Below are positions 26,839 through 34,856 of a DNA stretch of 38,589 bases, one piece after another. How positions within the stretch are numbered: position 1 is the first letter of the stretch; each line of letters starts with the position of its first letter. The notes under the pieces are model-generated. The model was not told the DNA's origin. It did no database searches and worked only from the letters and a program-made list of their open reading frames with translations. The position numbers and the translations under genes were made by a program. Origin of the DNA: Actinomycetota bacterium (lineage in GTDB: Bacteria; Actinomycetota; Actinomycetes; Nanopelagicales; Nanopelagicaceae); assembly GCA_016870715.1 (NCBI GenBank), contig VGAL01000001.1, positions 85,835-124,423 of the forward strand. The letters run 5' to 3'.

Positions 26839-27894
26839 CTAGCGCCGACTCATCTCTATCAACTCGGTAATTACTTCGCGGTAAGAAACCCCGGTTGCAT
26901 CCCAGAGTCGCGGATACATCGAGGTCGCTGTAAAGCCAGGCATAGTGTTTAACTCATTCACAATGACTTCACCAGCATCAGTCAAGAAGAAATCAACTCG
27001 AGCGATTCCCTTGCCATCAATGAGCGCAAATGCATCGAGAGCCAATTGCTGAATTTCACTTTCTATCTCAGAAGGAATCTTGGCCGGAACAATCAACTCC
27101 GTTGAATCATCCAAGTACTTAGCTTCGAAATCATAGAACTCATGCTCGCCAAGGACTTTGATTTCTCCGACTCGAGATGCGCGTTCCCCCAATATTCCAC
27201 ATTCAAGTTCGCGGCCAGGTGCGAATGCTTCGACAAGAATCTTCTCGTCAAAATCTTTTGCAAGAGTTACTGCTGCATCAAGCTCTCCCCATGTCTTGAC
27301 CTTAGTGATGCCATTGCTCGATCCAGCGCGCGAGGGCTTGACGAAAATAGGAAGCGAGAATTCCTGCTTTAATCGCGAAGTGATTTCACTCTTGTAATTG
27401 CGCCACTCTTCCCAGAGGAAGAGATCGAATTCCACTGTCGGAATTCCTGCCTCAATGAATAACCTCTTACATATTGCCTTATCCATACCAATAGCCGATG
27501 CAAGTACTCCTGCGCCCACGTAGGGAATATCAAATATCTCGAGTAGCCCCTGGATCGTGCCATCTTCACCGAAAGGCCCATGGAGCACCGGAAAAATAAG
27601 ATCGATACTGAGATTTTTACCACCAGCAAAAAACCCTTCGCTATTGATGGTCACTGCTGGGGCATCGGCAGGTATTACGGGTAACTTCCCGTCGACTATC
27701 GCCAAGCGCGAGGTCAAACCCTCAAGATAGACCCACTTACCCTCTTGAGTGATGCCAATAGGAATAGGTTCATAGCGATCGCGATCGATTGCTGCCAACA
27801 AACTCATGCCAGAGAGAATCGAGATGGAATGCTCGCTACTTCTTCCGCCACAGAGGACGCCCACTCGAAGTTTTCCTTGAGCGCTCGTAGTCAC
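26839..27894 (-). CDS. ddl: D-alanine--D-alanine ligase
   Basis: This 351-residue ATP-grasp enzyme makes the D-Ala-D-Ala dipeptide for peptidoglycan. It has LCGGRSSEHSIS (14-25), the ATP-binding FVKPSRAGSSNGITKV, and the metal-binding end RVDFFLTDAGEVIVNELNTM. It starts with GTG at 27892-27894; no clear ribosome binding site is present. It lies 32 bases downstream of gpsA. plsC, gpsA and ddl together supply phospholipid and cell-wall precursors. Confidence 0.96.
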   Translation of the reverse strand: MTTSAQGKLRVGVLCGGRSSEHSISILSGMSLLAAIDRDRYEPIPIGITQEGKWVYLEGLTSRLAIVDGKLPVIPADAPAVTINSEGFFAGGKNLSIDLIFPVLHGPFGEDGTIQGLLEIFDIPYVGAGVLASAIGMDKAICKRLFIEAGIPTVEFDLFLWEEWRNYKSEITSRLKQEFSLPIFVKPSRAGSSNGITKVKTWGELDAAVTLAKDFDEKILVEAFAPGRELECGILGERASRVGEIKVLGEHEFYDFEAKYLDDSTELIVPAKIPSEIESEIQQLALDAFALIDGKGIARVDFFLTDAGEVIVNELNTMPGFTATSMYPRLWDATGVSYREVITELIEMSRR

Positions 27895-27926
27895 GTTGTT
27901 AAGGGTACCGGTAAGAGATACTTAAT

Positions 27927-28934
27927 TTAATGTTCGGAGCGAGTGGTTCGACTCATCAATCGACGGACCACTTCCTTAGGTGGCATTCCGTTAGCAACAA
28001 CATCGACTACCGCCTCAACAATGGGCATATCCACGCCATGCTCTCGGGCAAGCTCAAGCACTGCCGCTGCAGAGGAAACGCCTTCTGCAGTTGTCTTCGT
28101 TTCACTCTGCGCCTGGGCCAACCCCAACCCGCGCCCAAGGCGTTCGCCAAAGGAGCGATTACGCGATAACGGAGATGAACAGGTTGCTACTAGATCCCCC
28201 ATGCCGGCAAGTCCAGCGAAGGTCATGGGATCAGCCCCCAAAGCCATTCCCAAACGTGTTGTTTCGGCAAGACCACGTGTGATTACCGTTGCTTTGGTGT
28301 TATCACCCATACCCAAGCCACTTGCCATGCCTACGGCAAGCGCCATTACATTCTTAATGGTGCCAGCGACTTCACAACCAATCACATCGATTGAGGTATA
28401 GGGGCGAAAATATGGAGTTGCAATTGCATCTTGTAATTCGACAGCATTCTCTTCTTTGCTGCACGCAACAACAACCGCGGCAGGTTCGCGCTTGATGATC
28501 TCACCTGCGAGGTTCGGCCCAGTTGCCACGGCAATCTGCCCGCTATCTACACCAAGCTCCTCTTGGATGACTTCGCTCATGCGCGCATGAGTTCCACGTT
28601 CAAAACCTTTGAGCAGACTCACTACCAATGCGTTTCTGGGCACGAGTGCACCCCAACTCTTCAAGTTATCCCTCAGCGTTTGGGCAGGAACCGCGAGAAT
28701 CACTACCTGCGCACCGCTGAGCGCCACTGCTGGATCTGTAGTCGCAGTGATCTTCTCTGGAATCACCAACCCCGGATGAAATTTAGAATTTGTATGAAAG
28801 GTGTTGATCTCCGAAATGACATCGGGATTCCTACCCCAAATTCGCACCGTATGGTTGTTGGCGTTGTCGGCAAGTATCTGCGCAAACGCACTCCCCCACG
28901 AGCCCGAACCCATTACTGCAATGGTCAATGACAT
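27927..28934 (-). CDS. gpsA: glycerol-3-phosphate dehydrogenase [NAD(P)+]
   Basis: This 335-residue enzyme reduces dihydroxyacetone phosphate to glycerol 3-phosphate for phospholipid synthesis. The dinucleotide site is AVMGSGSWGSAFA (6-18). LLKGFERG, TGPNLAGEI and VAGTIKNVMALAVGMASGLG (with the catalytic Lys) and AGMGDLVATC are all present. The ATG overlaps the plsC stop (TAATG), so product and next-step acyltransferase are co-translated. Confidence 0.97.
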   Translation of the reverse strand: MSLTIAVMGSGSWGSAFAQILADNANNHTVRIWGRNPDVISEINTFHTNSKFHPGLVIPEKITATTDPAVALSGAQVVILAVPAQTLRDNLKSWGALVPRNALVVSLLKGFERGTHARMSEVIQEELGVDSGQIAVATGPNLAGEIIKREPAAVVVACSKEENAVELQDAIATPYFRPYTSIDVIGCEVAGTIKNVMALAVGMASGLGMGDNTKATVITRGLAETTRLGMALGADPMTFAGLAGMGDLVATCSSPLSRNRSFGERLGRGLGLAQAQSETKTTAEGVSSAAAVLELAREHGVDMPIVEAVVDVVANGMPPKEVVRRLMSRTTRSEH

Positions 28935-29725
28935 TAGGAATTCTTCTTCGCGCTCTTTTTATAATTTCCCACCCGCGGATGTGGGCTATTTGCTGGATCA
29001 AATCGGGTAACGGGAGGAGCCTCATTGCGAATCTCCGCCAACAATGTAGTTAACGCGCTCATCACGTACTCAGTCGCCTCTCCCGCTGCTACGGGATCAT
29101 CTTCTCGCCCGTACCACTTTGAAAAATCTAGTGGCTCACCCGCCCAAACATGGAATGTCTTTCGAGGAAAGAGGGAGATTTTCCGCCCGTATGGTGCGAG
29201 AACGGCCTGAGCGCCCCATTGGGCACAGGGCACTACCTTGGTTTTTGTCATGATGGCAAGGCGAGCCACTCCAGTTTTACCTTTCATCGGCCAGAGCGCA
29301 GGATCGCGGGTGAGGGTGCCTTCTGGGTAAACCCCGAGCAGATGTTCAGCTTTTAAAAATGCAATTGCATGATCAAATGCTTGCCGAGCGTTGGGGCTCT
29401 CCCGCTCTACCGGAACTTGTCCCGCGCCACGGAGCACAGTTCCCACAATTGGCACTTTAAACAACTCCGCTTTACCTAAGAAACGCGGCGCTCTCCCATT
29501 GTCATGGAGGAAGTGAGCAAAGACCAGAGGATCAAGATATGAGATGTGGTTGGAGACGCAGATGATGGGACCGCTCTTAGGGATGTTCTCCATTCCGCGC
29601 CAATCACGTTTAGCAATTGCAAACATCAGTGGTCGTAAGAAGAAAGCGGCGAAGCGAAACCATGGCGTTATGCCCAACGGCTGGCCTATTGGTGGCGGAT
29701 AGAAAATCTCGTCCCGGTCAGTCAT
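28934..29725 (-). CDS. plsC: 1-acyl-sn-glycerol-3-phosphate acyltransferase family protein
   Basis: This 263-residue membrane-associated PlsC-type enzyme has the HX4D catalytic motif in SNHISYLDP (His60, Asp65) and the substrate motif YPEGTLTRD (133-141). A hydrophobic segment near residues 23-38 should attach it to the membrane. It adds an acyl chain to lysophosphatidate or a related lipid. It is joined to gpsA by a TAATG overlap. In M. tuberculosis this position beside gpsA lacks plsC, so the pairing is a local feature. Confidence 0.93.
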   Translation of the reverse strand: MTDRDEIFYPPPIGQPLGITPWFRFAAFFLRPLMFAIAKRDWRGMENIPKSGPIICVSNHISYLDPLVFAHFLHDNGRAPRFLGKAELFKVPIVGTVLRGAGQVPVERESPNARQAFDHAIAFLKAEHLLGVYPEGTLTRDPALWPMKGKTGVARLAIMTKTKVVPCAQWGAQAVLAPYGRKISLFPRKTFHVWAGEPLDFSKWYGREDDPVAAGEATEYVMSALTTLLAEIRNEAPPVTRFDPANSPHPRVGNYKKSAKKNS

Positions 29726-29739
29726 ATCGCCACCCTACT

Positions 29740-29782
29740 AGGAGAAAAGGAAGCGGGGGCCGCGATCTTTCGCGACCCCCGC
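29740..29782 (-). terminator. hup intrinsic terminator
   Basis: On the minus strand GCGGGGG pairs with CCCCCGC, with an inner CGCG/CGCG pair around the loop AAAGAT (29753-29782), followed by TTCCTTTTCTCC. The strong GC stem and following T-rich run are typical of an intrinsic terminator. It lies 26 bases after the hup stop and before plsC. Confidence 0.88.
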
Positions 29783-29807
29783 CTTCAGTTAAAGGTAGGA
29801 AAAAGAT

Positions 29808-30212
29808 TTACCTCTTCTTTTTCTTTGCAGCCTTCTTCGGAGCAGCCTTCTTTGCAGCCTTCTTCGGAGCAGCCTTCTTTGCCGCCTTCTTAGGGGCAGC
29901 CTTTGCTACTGGCTTTGGAGCTGGCTCCATCTTGCGGGTACCAGCGACGATCTCCTTGAGAACCTTTGCTGGAGTAAAGCGTGCAACTGTCTTTGCCTTG
30001 ACCTTTACTGGCTCGCCAGTAAATGGGTTACGAGCAACGCGCGCTTTACGCTGAATTTTGCGGAACTTTCCGAAGCCAGCGATGCTGACATCTTCGCCTT
30101 TTGCCATGTTGCGGGTGATTGCGTCAATGACGATCTCGACCGCATGGGTGGCTTCTTTCTTGCTGTCGTTGAAGTGTGGCACCAACGACTTGATGAACTG
30201 GGCCTTATTCAT
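29808..30212 (-). CDS. hup: HU-type DNA-binding protein with histone-like tail
   Basis: Residues 1-90 are a complete HU domain (MNKAQFIKSLVPHFNDSKKE, GFGKFRKIQRKARVARNPFTGEPV), which dimerises and bends DNA. The C-terminal 40 residues are Lys/Ala/Pro rich with three exact copies of AAPKKAAKK (105-131), like the histone-H1-like tail of actinobacterial HupB. The tail should bind DNA nonspecifically and compact the nucleoid. GGGG lies before the ATG, and the gene has its own promoter-like sequence and terminator, so it is probably a single-gene unit. Confidence 0.97.
   Translation of the reverse strand: MNKAQFIKSLVPHFNDSKKEATHAVEIVIDAITRNMAKGEDVSIAGFGKFRKIQRKARVARNPFTGEPVKVKAKTVARFTPAKVLKEIVAGTRKMEPAPKPVAKAAPKKAAKKAAPKKAAKKAAPKKAAKKKKR
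29820..29900 (-). repeat. hup: 27-base tandem repeats encoding the HU tail
   Basis: Three consecutive 27-base units encode AAPKKAAKK. The units are near-identical in DNA (CTTCTTCGGAGCAGC type), so copy number may vary between strains. The repeat is coding and should not be read as a CRISPR or noncoding array. Confidence 0.85.
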
Positions 30213-30224
30213 GAATTCCCCTTT

Positions 30225-30252
30225 TGTATAAGTGTCGAGGTGAAAACCCCAA
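30225..30252 (-). promoter_or_regulatory. candidate hup promoter
   Basis: Minus-strand TTGGGG (30247-30252) and TATACA (30225-30230) have a 16-base spacer. The start codon is 12 bases beyond the -10, so the leader would be very short, just including the AAGGGGAA ribosome binding site. It lies right after the leuCD terminator, as expected for an independent gene. Confidence 0.5.
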
Positions 30253-30262
30253 CATTGAGGGC

Positions 30263-30297
30263 AAAAATAGGTATTGGACCGCTATACGTCCAACACC
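30263..30297 (-). terminator. leuCD intrinsic terminator
   Basis: On the minus strand GGTGTTGGAC and GTCCAATACC form a 10-bp stem (one G-U pair) around an 8-base loop (30270-30297), followed by TATTTTTG. This is a clear intrinsic terminator between leuD and the hup promoter. A second small hairpin (CTCAAC/GTTGAG, 30341-30357) nearer to leuD lacks a T-run. Confidence 0.85.
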
Positions 30298-30372
30298 GCG
30301 TTGGCGTGTCGGGAAAGAAAAAAGGCGAATTTTTCCCACTCTCAACGACAAGTTGAGGTAAATCCAGGGTGA

Positions 30373-30972
30373 TTAACTTCGAGCGGGGAGGGTTTTTACC
30401 TTGAAAGCAGGGCGTTTTTCCTCATAAGTGGCGATCGAATCCGCATTTCGCAGAGTCAGACCGATATCGTCCAACCCCTCCATCAATCTCCAGCGGGTGT
30501 AATCATCAAGGTCAAAACTGACCTTTTTCCCGCCAAAACGAACCGCGCGCGCCTCTAAATCTACGGTTATCTCAAGAGCAGGATTAGCCTCTATCGCATC
30601 CCAGAGCTCCTCGACCACTGCCTGCGACAGGATAACTGTCAATAAACCTGCCTTGAGTGAGTTATTTCGAAAGATATCTCCATATCGAGGCGAGATGACG
30701 ACCGCAAAACCATAATTTTGCAAGGCCCACACCGCATGCTCACGTGATGATCCAGTACCGAAATCAGGTCCAGCGACCAGGATTGTCCCCGACTTATATT
30801 GAGGTTGGTTGAGAACAAATGTTGGATCTTGGCGCCACGCATTGAATAGTCCATCTTCAAAACCTGAGCGAGTAACCCGCTTCAAGTACTGCGCTGGAAT
30901 GATCTGATCGGTATCGACATTGCTTCGACGAAGTGGAACTGCGCTGCCGGTGTGTGAGATAAAAGCTTTCAT
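30373..30972 (-). CDS. leuD: 3-isopropylmalate dehydratase small subunit
   Basis: This 199-residue LeuD forms, with LeuC, the [4Fe-4S] isomerase that converts 2- to 3-isopropylmalate in leucine synthesis. It shows [18 protein letters not shown] near the N-terminus, [14 protein letters not shown] (substrate loop) and [20 protein letters not shown] near the end, the swivel-domain features of the family. It lies 9 bases downstream of leuC. Confidence 0.97.
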   Translation of the reverse strand: MKAFISHTGSAVPLRRSNVDTDQIIPAQYLKRVTRSGFEDGLFNAWRQDPTFVLNQPQYKSGTILVAGPDFGTGSSREHAVWALQNYGFAVVISPRYGDIFRNNSLKAGLLTVILSQAVVEELWDAIEANPALEITVDLEARAVRFGGKKVSFDLDDYTRWRLMEGLDDIGLTLRNADSIATYEEKRPAFKVKTLPARS

Positions 30973-30981
30973 TACTCTCTC

Positions 30982-32385
30982 CTACCTTTCCAAATCATCT
31001 GGGCTTGCAAGAGTTCCGCGAATTGCGGTCGCAGCTGCTACTAACGGGCTTACTAAGTGAGTCCGACCGCCTTTACCTTGTCGCCCCTCGAAATTTCGAT
31101 TGCTTGTCGATGCGCTCCGCTCACCAGGTTTTAATTGATCGGGGTTCATACCAAGGCACATCGAGCACCCTGCTTCGCGCCATTCCGCTCCCGCATCAAG
31201 GAATACCTGATGTAATCCTTCACGTTGCGCTTGTTCGCGAACTCGCGCCGAACCTGGAACTACCAACATGCGCAAGCCCGCAGCAACCTTTTTCCCCTTA
31301 ATTACTTCGGCCGCGGCGCGGAGATCTTCAATTCGGCCATTGGTACACGAGCCCAAAAACACAGTATCGATCTTTACCGACTTTAGTGGAGTGTGCGCTT
31401 GTAGCCCCATATATTCCAAGGCCCGCTCTGCAGCATTACGAGATGCTTCATCAGCGAAGTCACTAGGTGCGGGAATAATCGAATCCAGTGGTGCCCCTTG
31501 ACCTGGATTCGTTCCCCATGTCACAAACGGTGAAAGCGTGTTCGCATCGAGATCTACCTGAACATCAAATTCTGCATCGCTATCGGAGTAAAGGTTCTTC
31601 CAATATTCAACTGCGCTCTCCCACTGCGCACCTTCAGGTGCATGCGGGCGCCCCTTGATGTAATCGAAGGTTATTTGATCAGGAGCGATGAGACCTGCAC
31701 GAGCGCCTGCTTCGATCGACATATTGCAGATCGTCATGCGAGCTTCCATGGATAGCGCGCGAATGGCGCTTCCTCGATACTCGATAACGTAACCCTGTCC
31801 ACCGCCCGTGCCAATCTTGGCAATCAACGCAAGGATGATGTCTTTGCTCGTCACTCCTTTACGTAACGTTCCTTCCACATTGACCGCCATCATCTTCGGT
31901 TTTGCTTGCGGCAACGTTTGGGTTGCAAGAACATGTTCGACTTCGCTGGTACCAATGCCAAATGCGAGCGCGCCGAACGCGCCATGGGTCGAGGTATGTG
32001 AATCACCGCAAACAATTGTCATACCAGGCTGTGTTATGCCCAATTGTGGGCCGACTACGTGAACGATTCCCTGCTCGATATCTCCGAGCGAATGAAGGCG
32101 AATGCCAAACTCTGCGGCATTCTTTCGCAAGGTATCCACTTGAAGCTTGGAAACTGGATCTGCAATCGGCTTATCAATATCTATCGTTGGAGTGTTGTGA
32201 TCTTCAGTTGCGATTGTGAGATCTGGTCGGCGAACTTTTCGCCCAGCAAGGCGTAGTCCATCAAATGCCTGCGGGCTGGTGACCTCATGGATGAGGTGGA
32301 GATCGATATACAAAAGGTCGGGCTCTCCAGGTGCGCTATGGACCACATGGTCATCCCAGATTTTCTGAGCTAATGTCTTTCCCAT
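30982..32385 (-). CDS. leuC: 3-isopropylmalate dehydratase large subunit
   Basis: This roughly 467-residue aconitase-family subunit holds the Fe-S cluster through FLGSCTNGR and [28 protein letters not shown] and [11 protein letters not shown] are family motifs. I start at ATG 32383-32385 ([15 protein letters not shown]), with GGAAG 8 bases before it; an upstream ATG (32404-32406) would add seven residues. It is divergent from the IclR regulator, with the operator between. No leuA or leuB is in the window. Confidence 0.97.
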   Translation of the reverse strand: MGKTLAQKIWDDHVVHSAPGEPDLLYIDLHLIHEVTSPQAFDGLRLAGRKVRRPDLTIATEDHNTPTIDIDKPIADPVSKLQVDTLRKNAAEFGIRLHSLGDIEQGIVHVVGPQLGITQPGMTIVCGDSHTSTHGAFGALAFGIGTSEVEHVLATQTLPQAKPKMMAVNVEGTLRKGVTSKDIILALIAKIGTGGGQGYVIEYRGSAIRALSMEARMTICNMSIEAGARAGLIAPDQITFDYIKGRPHAPEGAQWESAVEYWKNLYSDSDAEFDVQVDLDANTLSPFVTWGTNPGQGAPLDSIIPAPSDFADEASRNAAERALEYMGLQAHTPLKSVKIDTVFLGSCTNGRIEDLRAAAEVIKGKKVAAGLRMLVVPGSARVREQAQREGLHQVFLDAGAEWREAGCSMCLGMNPDQLKPGERSASTSNRNFEGRQGKGGRTHLVSPLVAAATAIRGTLASPDDLER

Positions 32386-32411
32386 CGCTTCACTTCCGTA
32401 ATCCACGGCGA

Positions 32412-32449
32412 AGTATATATTGCCGTCTCACCATTTGAGATGTTAATAT
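32412..32449. promoter_or_regulatory. leuC / iclR divergent promoters with palindromic operator
   Basis: TCTCA and TGAGA form an inverted repeat with a 5-base spacer at 32426-32440. Rightward, TTGCCG (32420-32425) and TAATAT (32444-32449) flank it at 18 bases; the -10 ends 6 bases before the regulator ATG, so that mRNA would be leaderless. Leftward, TATACT (32412-32417, minus) is a good -10 for leuC, and the palindrome covers the region of its -35. A repressor bound here would block both promoters. LtbR/NdgR regulators are known to control leuCD in actinobacteria. Confidence 0.7.
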
Positions 32450-32455
32450 CATATC

Positions 32456-33184
32456 ATGAAAAACAGTAACGCCAGTAGTGGAAGCGGTGTTGGCGTTCTC
32501 GATAAAGCTATTGCAATTCTCAATGCATTGGAATCGGGTCCAATGACCCTTGCCGAATTGGTGGCCACGACAAGTATTGCCCGACCCACCTGTCATCGAC
32601 TCGCAGTTGCCTTAGAGCATCACCGTTTCATCGCTCGCGATCTTCATGGGCGTTTCACTATTGGTGCGCGCGAGGGTGAATTAGCGCAGAGCGCAGGAGA
32701 GGATCGATTGCTCGTTATCGCTGGCCCAGCGCTGACTGCTCTCCGTGATGCAACGGGCGAGAGCGCGCAGATCTATAGACGACAAGGAGATCTGCGTTTA
32801 TGCGTCGCGGTCGCTGATCGACACTCAGGATTGCGCGATAGCGTGCCGGTTGGTTCGGCGCTAACGATGAGCGCAGGATCGGCAGCGCAAGTTCTACTCG
32901 CGTGGGAAGAACCAGATCGCATTAGTAAGACTCTGAAAAATGCACGCTTTGATGGGGCAACTCTCACCGCAGTTCGTCGCCGTGGGTGGGCACAGAGCGT
33001 GGGTGAACGCGAGGCCGGAGTGGCGAGCGTCTCAGCTCCTATTCGCGGACCGCATAACAGAGTGATTGCGGCGGTGAGTTTAAGCGGACCTATTGAAAGA
33101 TTGGGAAGGCAACCCGGCCGCACTCATGCTGCAGCAGTCATCGCAACTGCCGCACGCATCTCTGAATACTTAAATAAAAACTAG
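32456..33184 (+). CDS. IclR-family regulator of leuCD (LtbR/NdgR-like)
   Basis: This 242-residue regulator has an N-terminal winged helix-turn-helix (about 14-75, SGPMTLAELVATTSIARPTC and HRLAVALEHHRF) and a C-terminal IclR effector domain (from about 85, ALTALRDATGESAQIYRR, SVPVGSALTMSAGSAAQVLLAW, SVSAPIRG). Its divergent position beside leuC is that of LtbR in Corynebacterium and NdgR in Streptomyces, which control leucine genes; I infer the same job. No Shine-Dalgarno sequence is present, and the -10 at 32444-32449 suggests a leaderless transcript. The stop lies in a small hairpin shared with the tRNA end. Confidence 0.92.
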   Translation: MKNSNASSGSGVGVLDKAIAILNALESGPMTLAELVATTSIARPTCHRLAVALEHHRFIARDLHGRFTIGAREGELAQSAGEDRLLVIAGPALTALRDATGESAQIYRRQGDLRLCVAVADRHSGLRDSVPVGSALTMSAGSAAQVLLAWEEPDRISKTLKNARFDGATLTAVRRRGWAQSVGEREAGVASVSAPIRGPHNRVIAAVSLSGPIERLGRQPGRTHAAAVIATAARISEYLNKN

Positions 33185-33192
33185 ATTTCTAG
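33176..33192 (-). terminator. weak terminator after tRNA-Glu
   Basis: On the minus strand CTAG, AAAT, CTAG (33181-33192) is followed directly by TTTTTATTT. The stem is only four pairs, so this is a weak but well-placed end for the gltX-tRNA transcript. It overlaps the stop codon of the convergent regulator gene. Confidence 0.35.
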
Positions 33193-33195
33193 GAG

Positions 33196-33268
33196 TAGCC
33201 CCGAAGGGATTCGAACCCTCGTAGCTGGCTTGAGAAGCCAGAGTCCTAGGCCGCTAGACGACGGGGCC
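33196..33268 (-). tRNA. tRNA-Glu (anticodon CTC)
   Basis: A 73-base cloverleaf on the minus strand: acceptor GGCCCCG paired with CGGGGCT, D arm GTCTAGCGGCCTAGGAC, anticodon stem CTGGC/GCCAG with loop TTCTCAA (anticodon CTC), and T arm GAGGGTTCGAATCCC. Discriminator A. The CCA end is not encoded. It lies 19 bases after tRNA-Gln, downstream of gltX. Confidence 0.97.
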
Positions 33269-33287
33269 CTGTTATTAAATTATTGAG

Positions 33288-33359
33288 CTGGGGTACCAGG
33301 ATTCGAACCTAGACTAACGGAATCAGAATCCGCTGGGCTGCCAGTTACCCCATACCCCA
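33288..33359 (-). tRNA. tRNA-Gln (anticodon CTG)
   Basis: A 72-base cloverleaf on the minus strand: acceptor TGGGGTA paired with TACCCCA, anticodon stem GCGGA/TCCGT with loop TTCTGAT (anticodon CTG), and a T arm with GGTTCGAATCC. Discriminator G. The CCA end is not encoded. It follows gltX by 39 bases and precedes tRNA-Glu. Confidence 0.97.
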
Positions 33360-33398
33360 CTAGCAAGCCCCTAAGGATACCCGTTCTTTTCGCCCCTG

Positions 33399-34856
33399 TT
33401 ACACCGCCGCAAGACGGGCCAAGGTCCGCTCCCGACCAAGAATCTCCATCGATTCGAAGAGCGGTGGCGAGATATGACTTCCAGTCACTGCAACGCGAAT
33501 AGCGCTAAATGCCAAACGCGGCTTGAGCCCCAATTCGTCGATAAGTGCAGTTCGAAGTGCGCCATCGATGCTCTGATGATCCCAAGTGGGCAACGGTGTC
33601 AACACATCGATAGCGCGAGCAATGATTCTCTTCGACTCGCCATCGAGATACTTCGCAACAGATTCTGGATCAAGATCAACTTTCTCAGTGAAGAGGAATG
33701 CCAGCATAGGTGGAATCTCTCCAAGTTTGATGATTCGCTCCTGAATGATGGGCAGTGCGCGCTTCACCACTAGCTCTTGCTCTGGAGTTATTGGAGTCGC
33801 AACCACTTTTGCGCGTTGCAAGAAGGGAAGTGACCATTGATAGAACTGGTCAAGAGTGAGCGCACGAATCTTATCGCCGTTGATATTCTCAAGTTTCTTC
33901 ATATCAAATCGGGCCGGATTAGCATTGACACGCTCGATGGTGAACAGTTCGCTTAACTCACTCAAGGTGAGATTTTCGCGATCATCTCCAGGTGACCATC
34001 CCAGCAAGGCTAGGTAATTGCAAATAGCCTCAGGCAAGAAACCTTGTTCTCGATACCAGGCAATGGATGTCTCACCATTTCGCTTAGAGAGTTTCGCATT
34101 GTCAGTACCCATCACAAAAGGTAGATGTGCAAAAAGCGGATAATCCGCCGGCGCAACTCCCATCGCTTGATAAACACGAATCTGTCGCGGAGTCGAGGAG
34201 AGTAGATCCTCGCCACGAAGGATGTGCGTTACCTCCATTAAGACGTCATCAACAGCGACCGCCAACGTGTAAAGAGGTGAACCATCAGCGCGGACCAGAA
34301 CGAAATCTGGGACGAAATTATGATCGAAGGTGCACTCGCCACGAATAACATCATGGAAAGTCGTACTTCCTTCAGGCATTCGCATCCGAATTACCGGCTC
34401 ACGACCTTCAGCGGTGTATCGCGCACGATTTTCATCGCTTACCGAGCGACACTTACCGTCATAGCCAGGAGCCTGCCCAGATTCTTTCTGCTCTTCACGG
34501 CGAGCTTCGAGCTCCTCTGGAGTGCAATAGCAGTAATAGGCATCACCTTGCTCAATAAACCTCGATGCCCACTTCGCATAAATCTCTAACCGCTGCGATT
34601 GGAGATAGGGGCCGTGCGCTCCCCCAACTTCGGGGCCCTCGTCCCAATTAAGGCCAAGCCATTTCAAAGTATCTATTGCCGCTGCAATATATTCATCGGT
34701 TACTCGAGAGCGGTCGGTATCTTCGATGCGAAAGAGAAAAATGCCACCCGTATGGCGCGCATATGCCCAGTCAAAGAGCGCGGTGCGGATATTTCCGACG
34801 TGGAGATCACCGGTCGGTGACGGCGCAAAGCGAACTTTGATTGGTCTGTTAGACAT
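33399..34856 (-). CDS. gltX: glutamyl-tRNA synthetase
   Basis: This 485-residue class I synthetase charges tRNA-Glu. It has FAPSPTGDLHVGN (HIGH motif, 10-22), IEDTDRSR, a zinc knob formed by Cys109, Cys111 and Cys136, LRGEDLLSSTPRQI, and KLSKR (255-259, KMSKS-type loop). The C-terminal half is the anticodon-binding helical cage. Most actinobacteria lack GlnRS and use a non-discriminating GluRS plus GatCAB; the tRNA-Gln directly downstream fits that, but specificity cannot be proved from sequence alone. The start overlaps the FAH gene by 8 bases. Confidence 0.97.
   Translation of the reverse strand: MSNRPIKVRFAPSPTGDLHVGNIRTALFDWAYARHTGGIFLFRIEDTDRSRVTDEYIAAAIDTLKWLGLNWDEGPEVGGAHGPYLQSQRLEIYAKWASRFIEQGDAYYCYCTPEELEARREEQKESGQAPGYDGKCRSVSDENRARYTAEGREPVIRMRMPEGSTTFHDVIRGECTFDHNFVPDFVLVRADGSPLYTLAVAVDDVLMEVTHILRGEDLLSSTPRQIRVYQAMGVAPADYPLFAHLPFVMGTDNAKLSKRNGETSIAWYREQGFLPEAICNYLALLGWSPGDDRENLTLSELSELFTIERVNANPARFDMKKLENINGDKIRALTLDQFYQWSLPFLQRAKVVATPITPEQELVVKRALPIIQERIIKLGEIPPMLAFLFTEKVDLDPESVAKYLDGESKRIIARAIDVLTPLPTWDHQSIDGALRTALIDELGLKPRLAFSAIRVAVTGSHISPPLFESMEILGRERTLARLAAV

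Noticed and set aside
29820-29900. Regular repeats that might suggest a CRISPR array
   Set aside because: The units are contiguous, without spacers, and encode the HU tail in frame.
29617-30054. A plus-strand frame with Phe/Ala repeats (FFAAFFGAAFF)
   Set aside because: It is the reverse reading of the HU Lys/Ala tail and of the plsC start. The repetition comes from the HU-coding repeat.
32386-32455. A leucine leader peptide, T-box or riboswitch before leuC
   Set aside because: The gap is only 70 bases and is filled by two promoters and the palindrome. There is no Leu-rich frame or room for a T-box.
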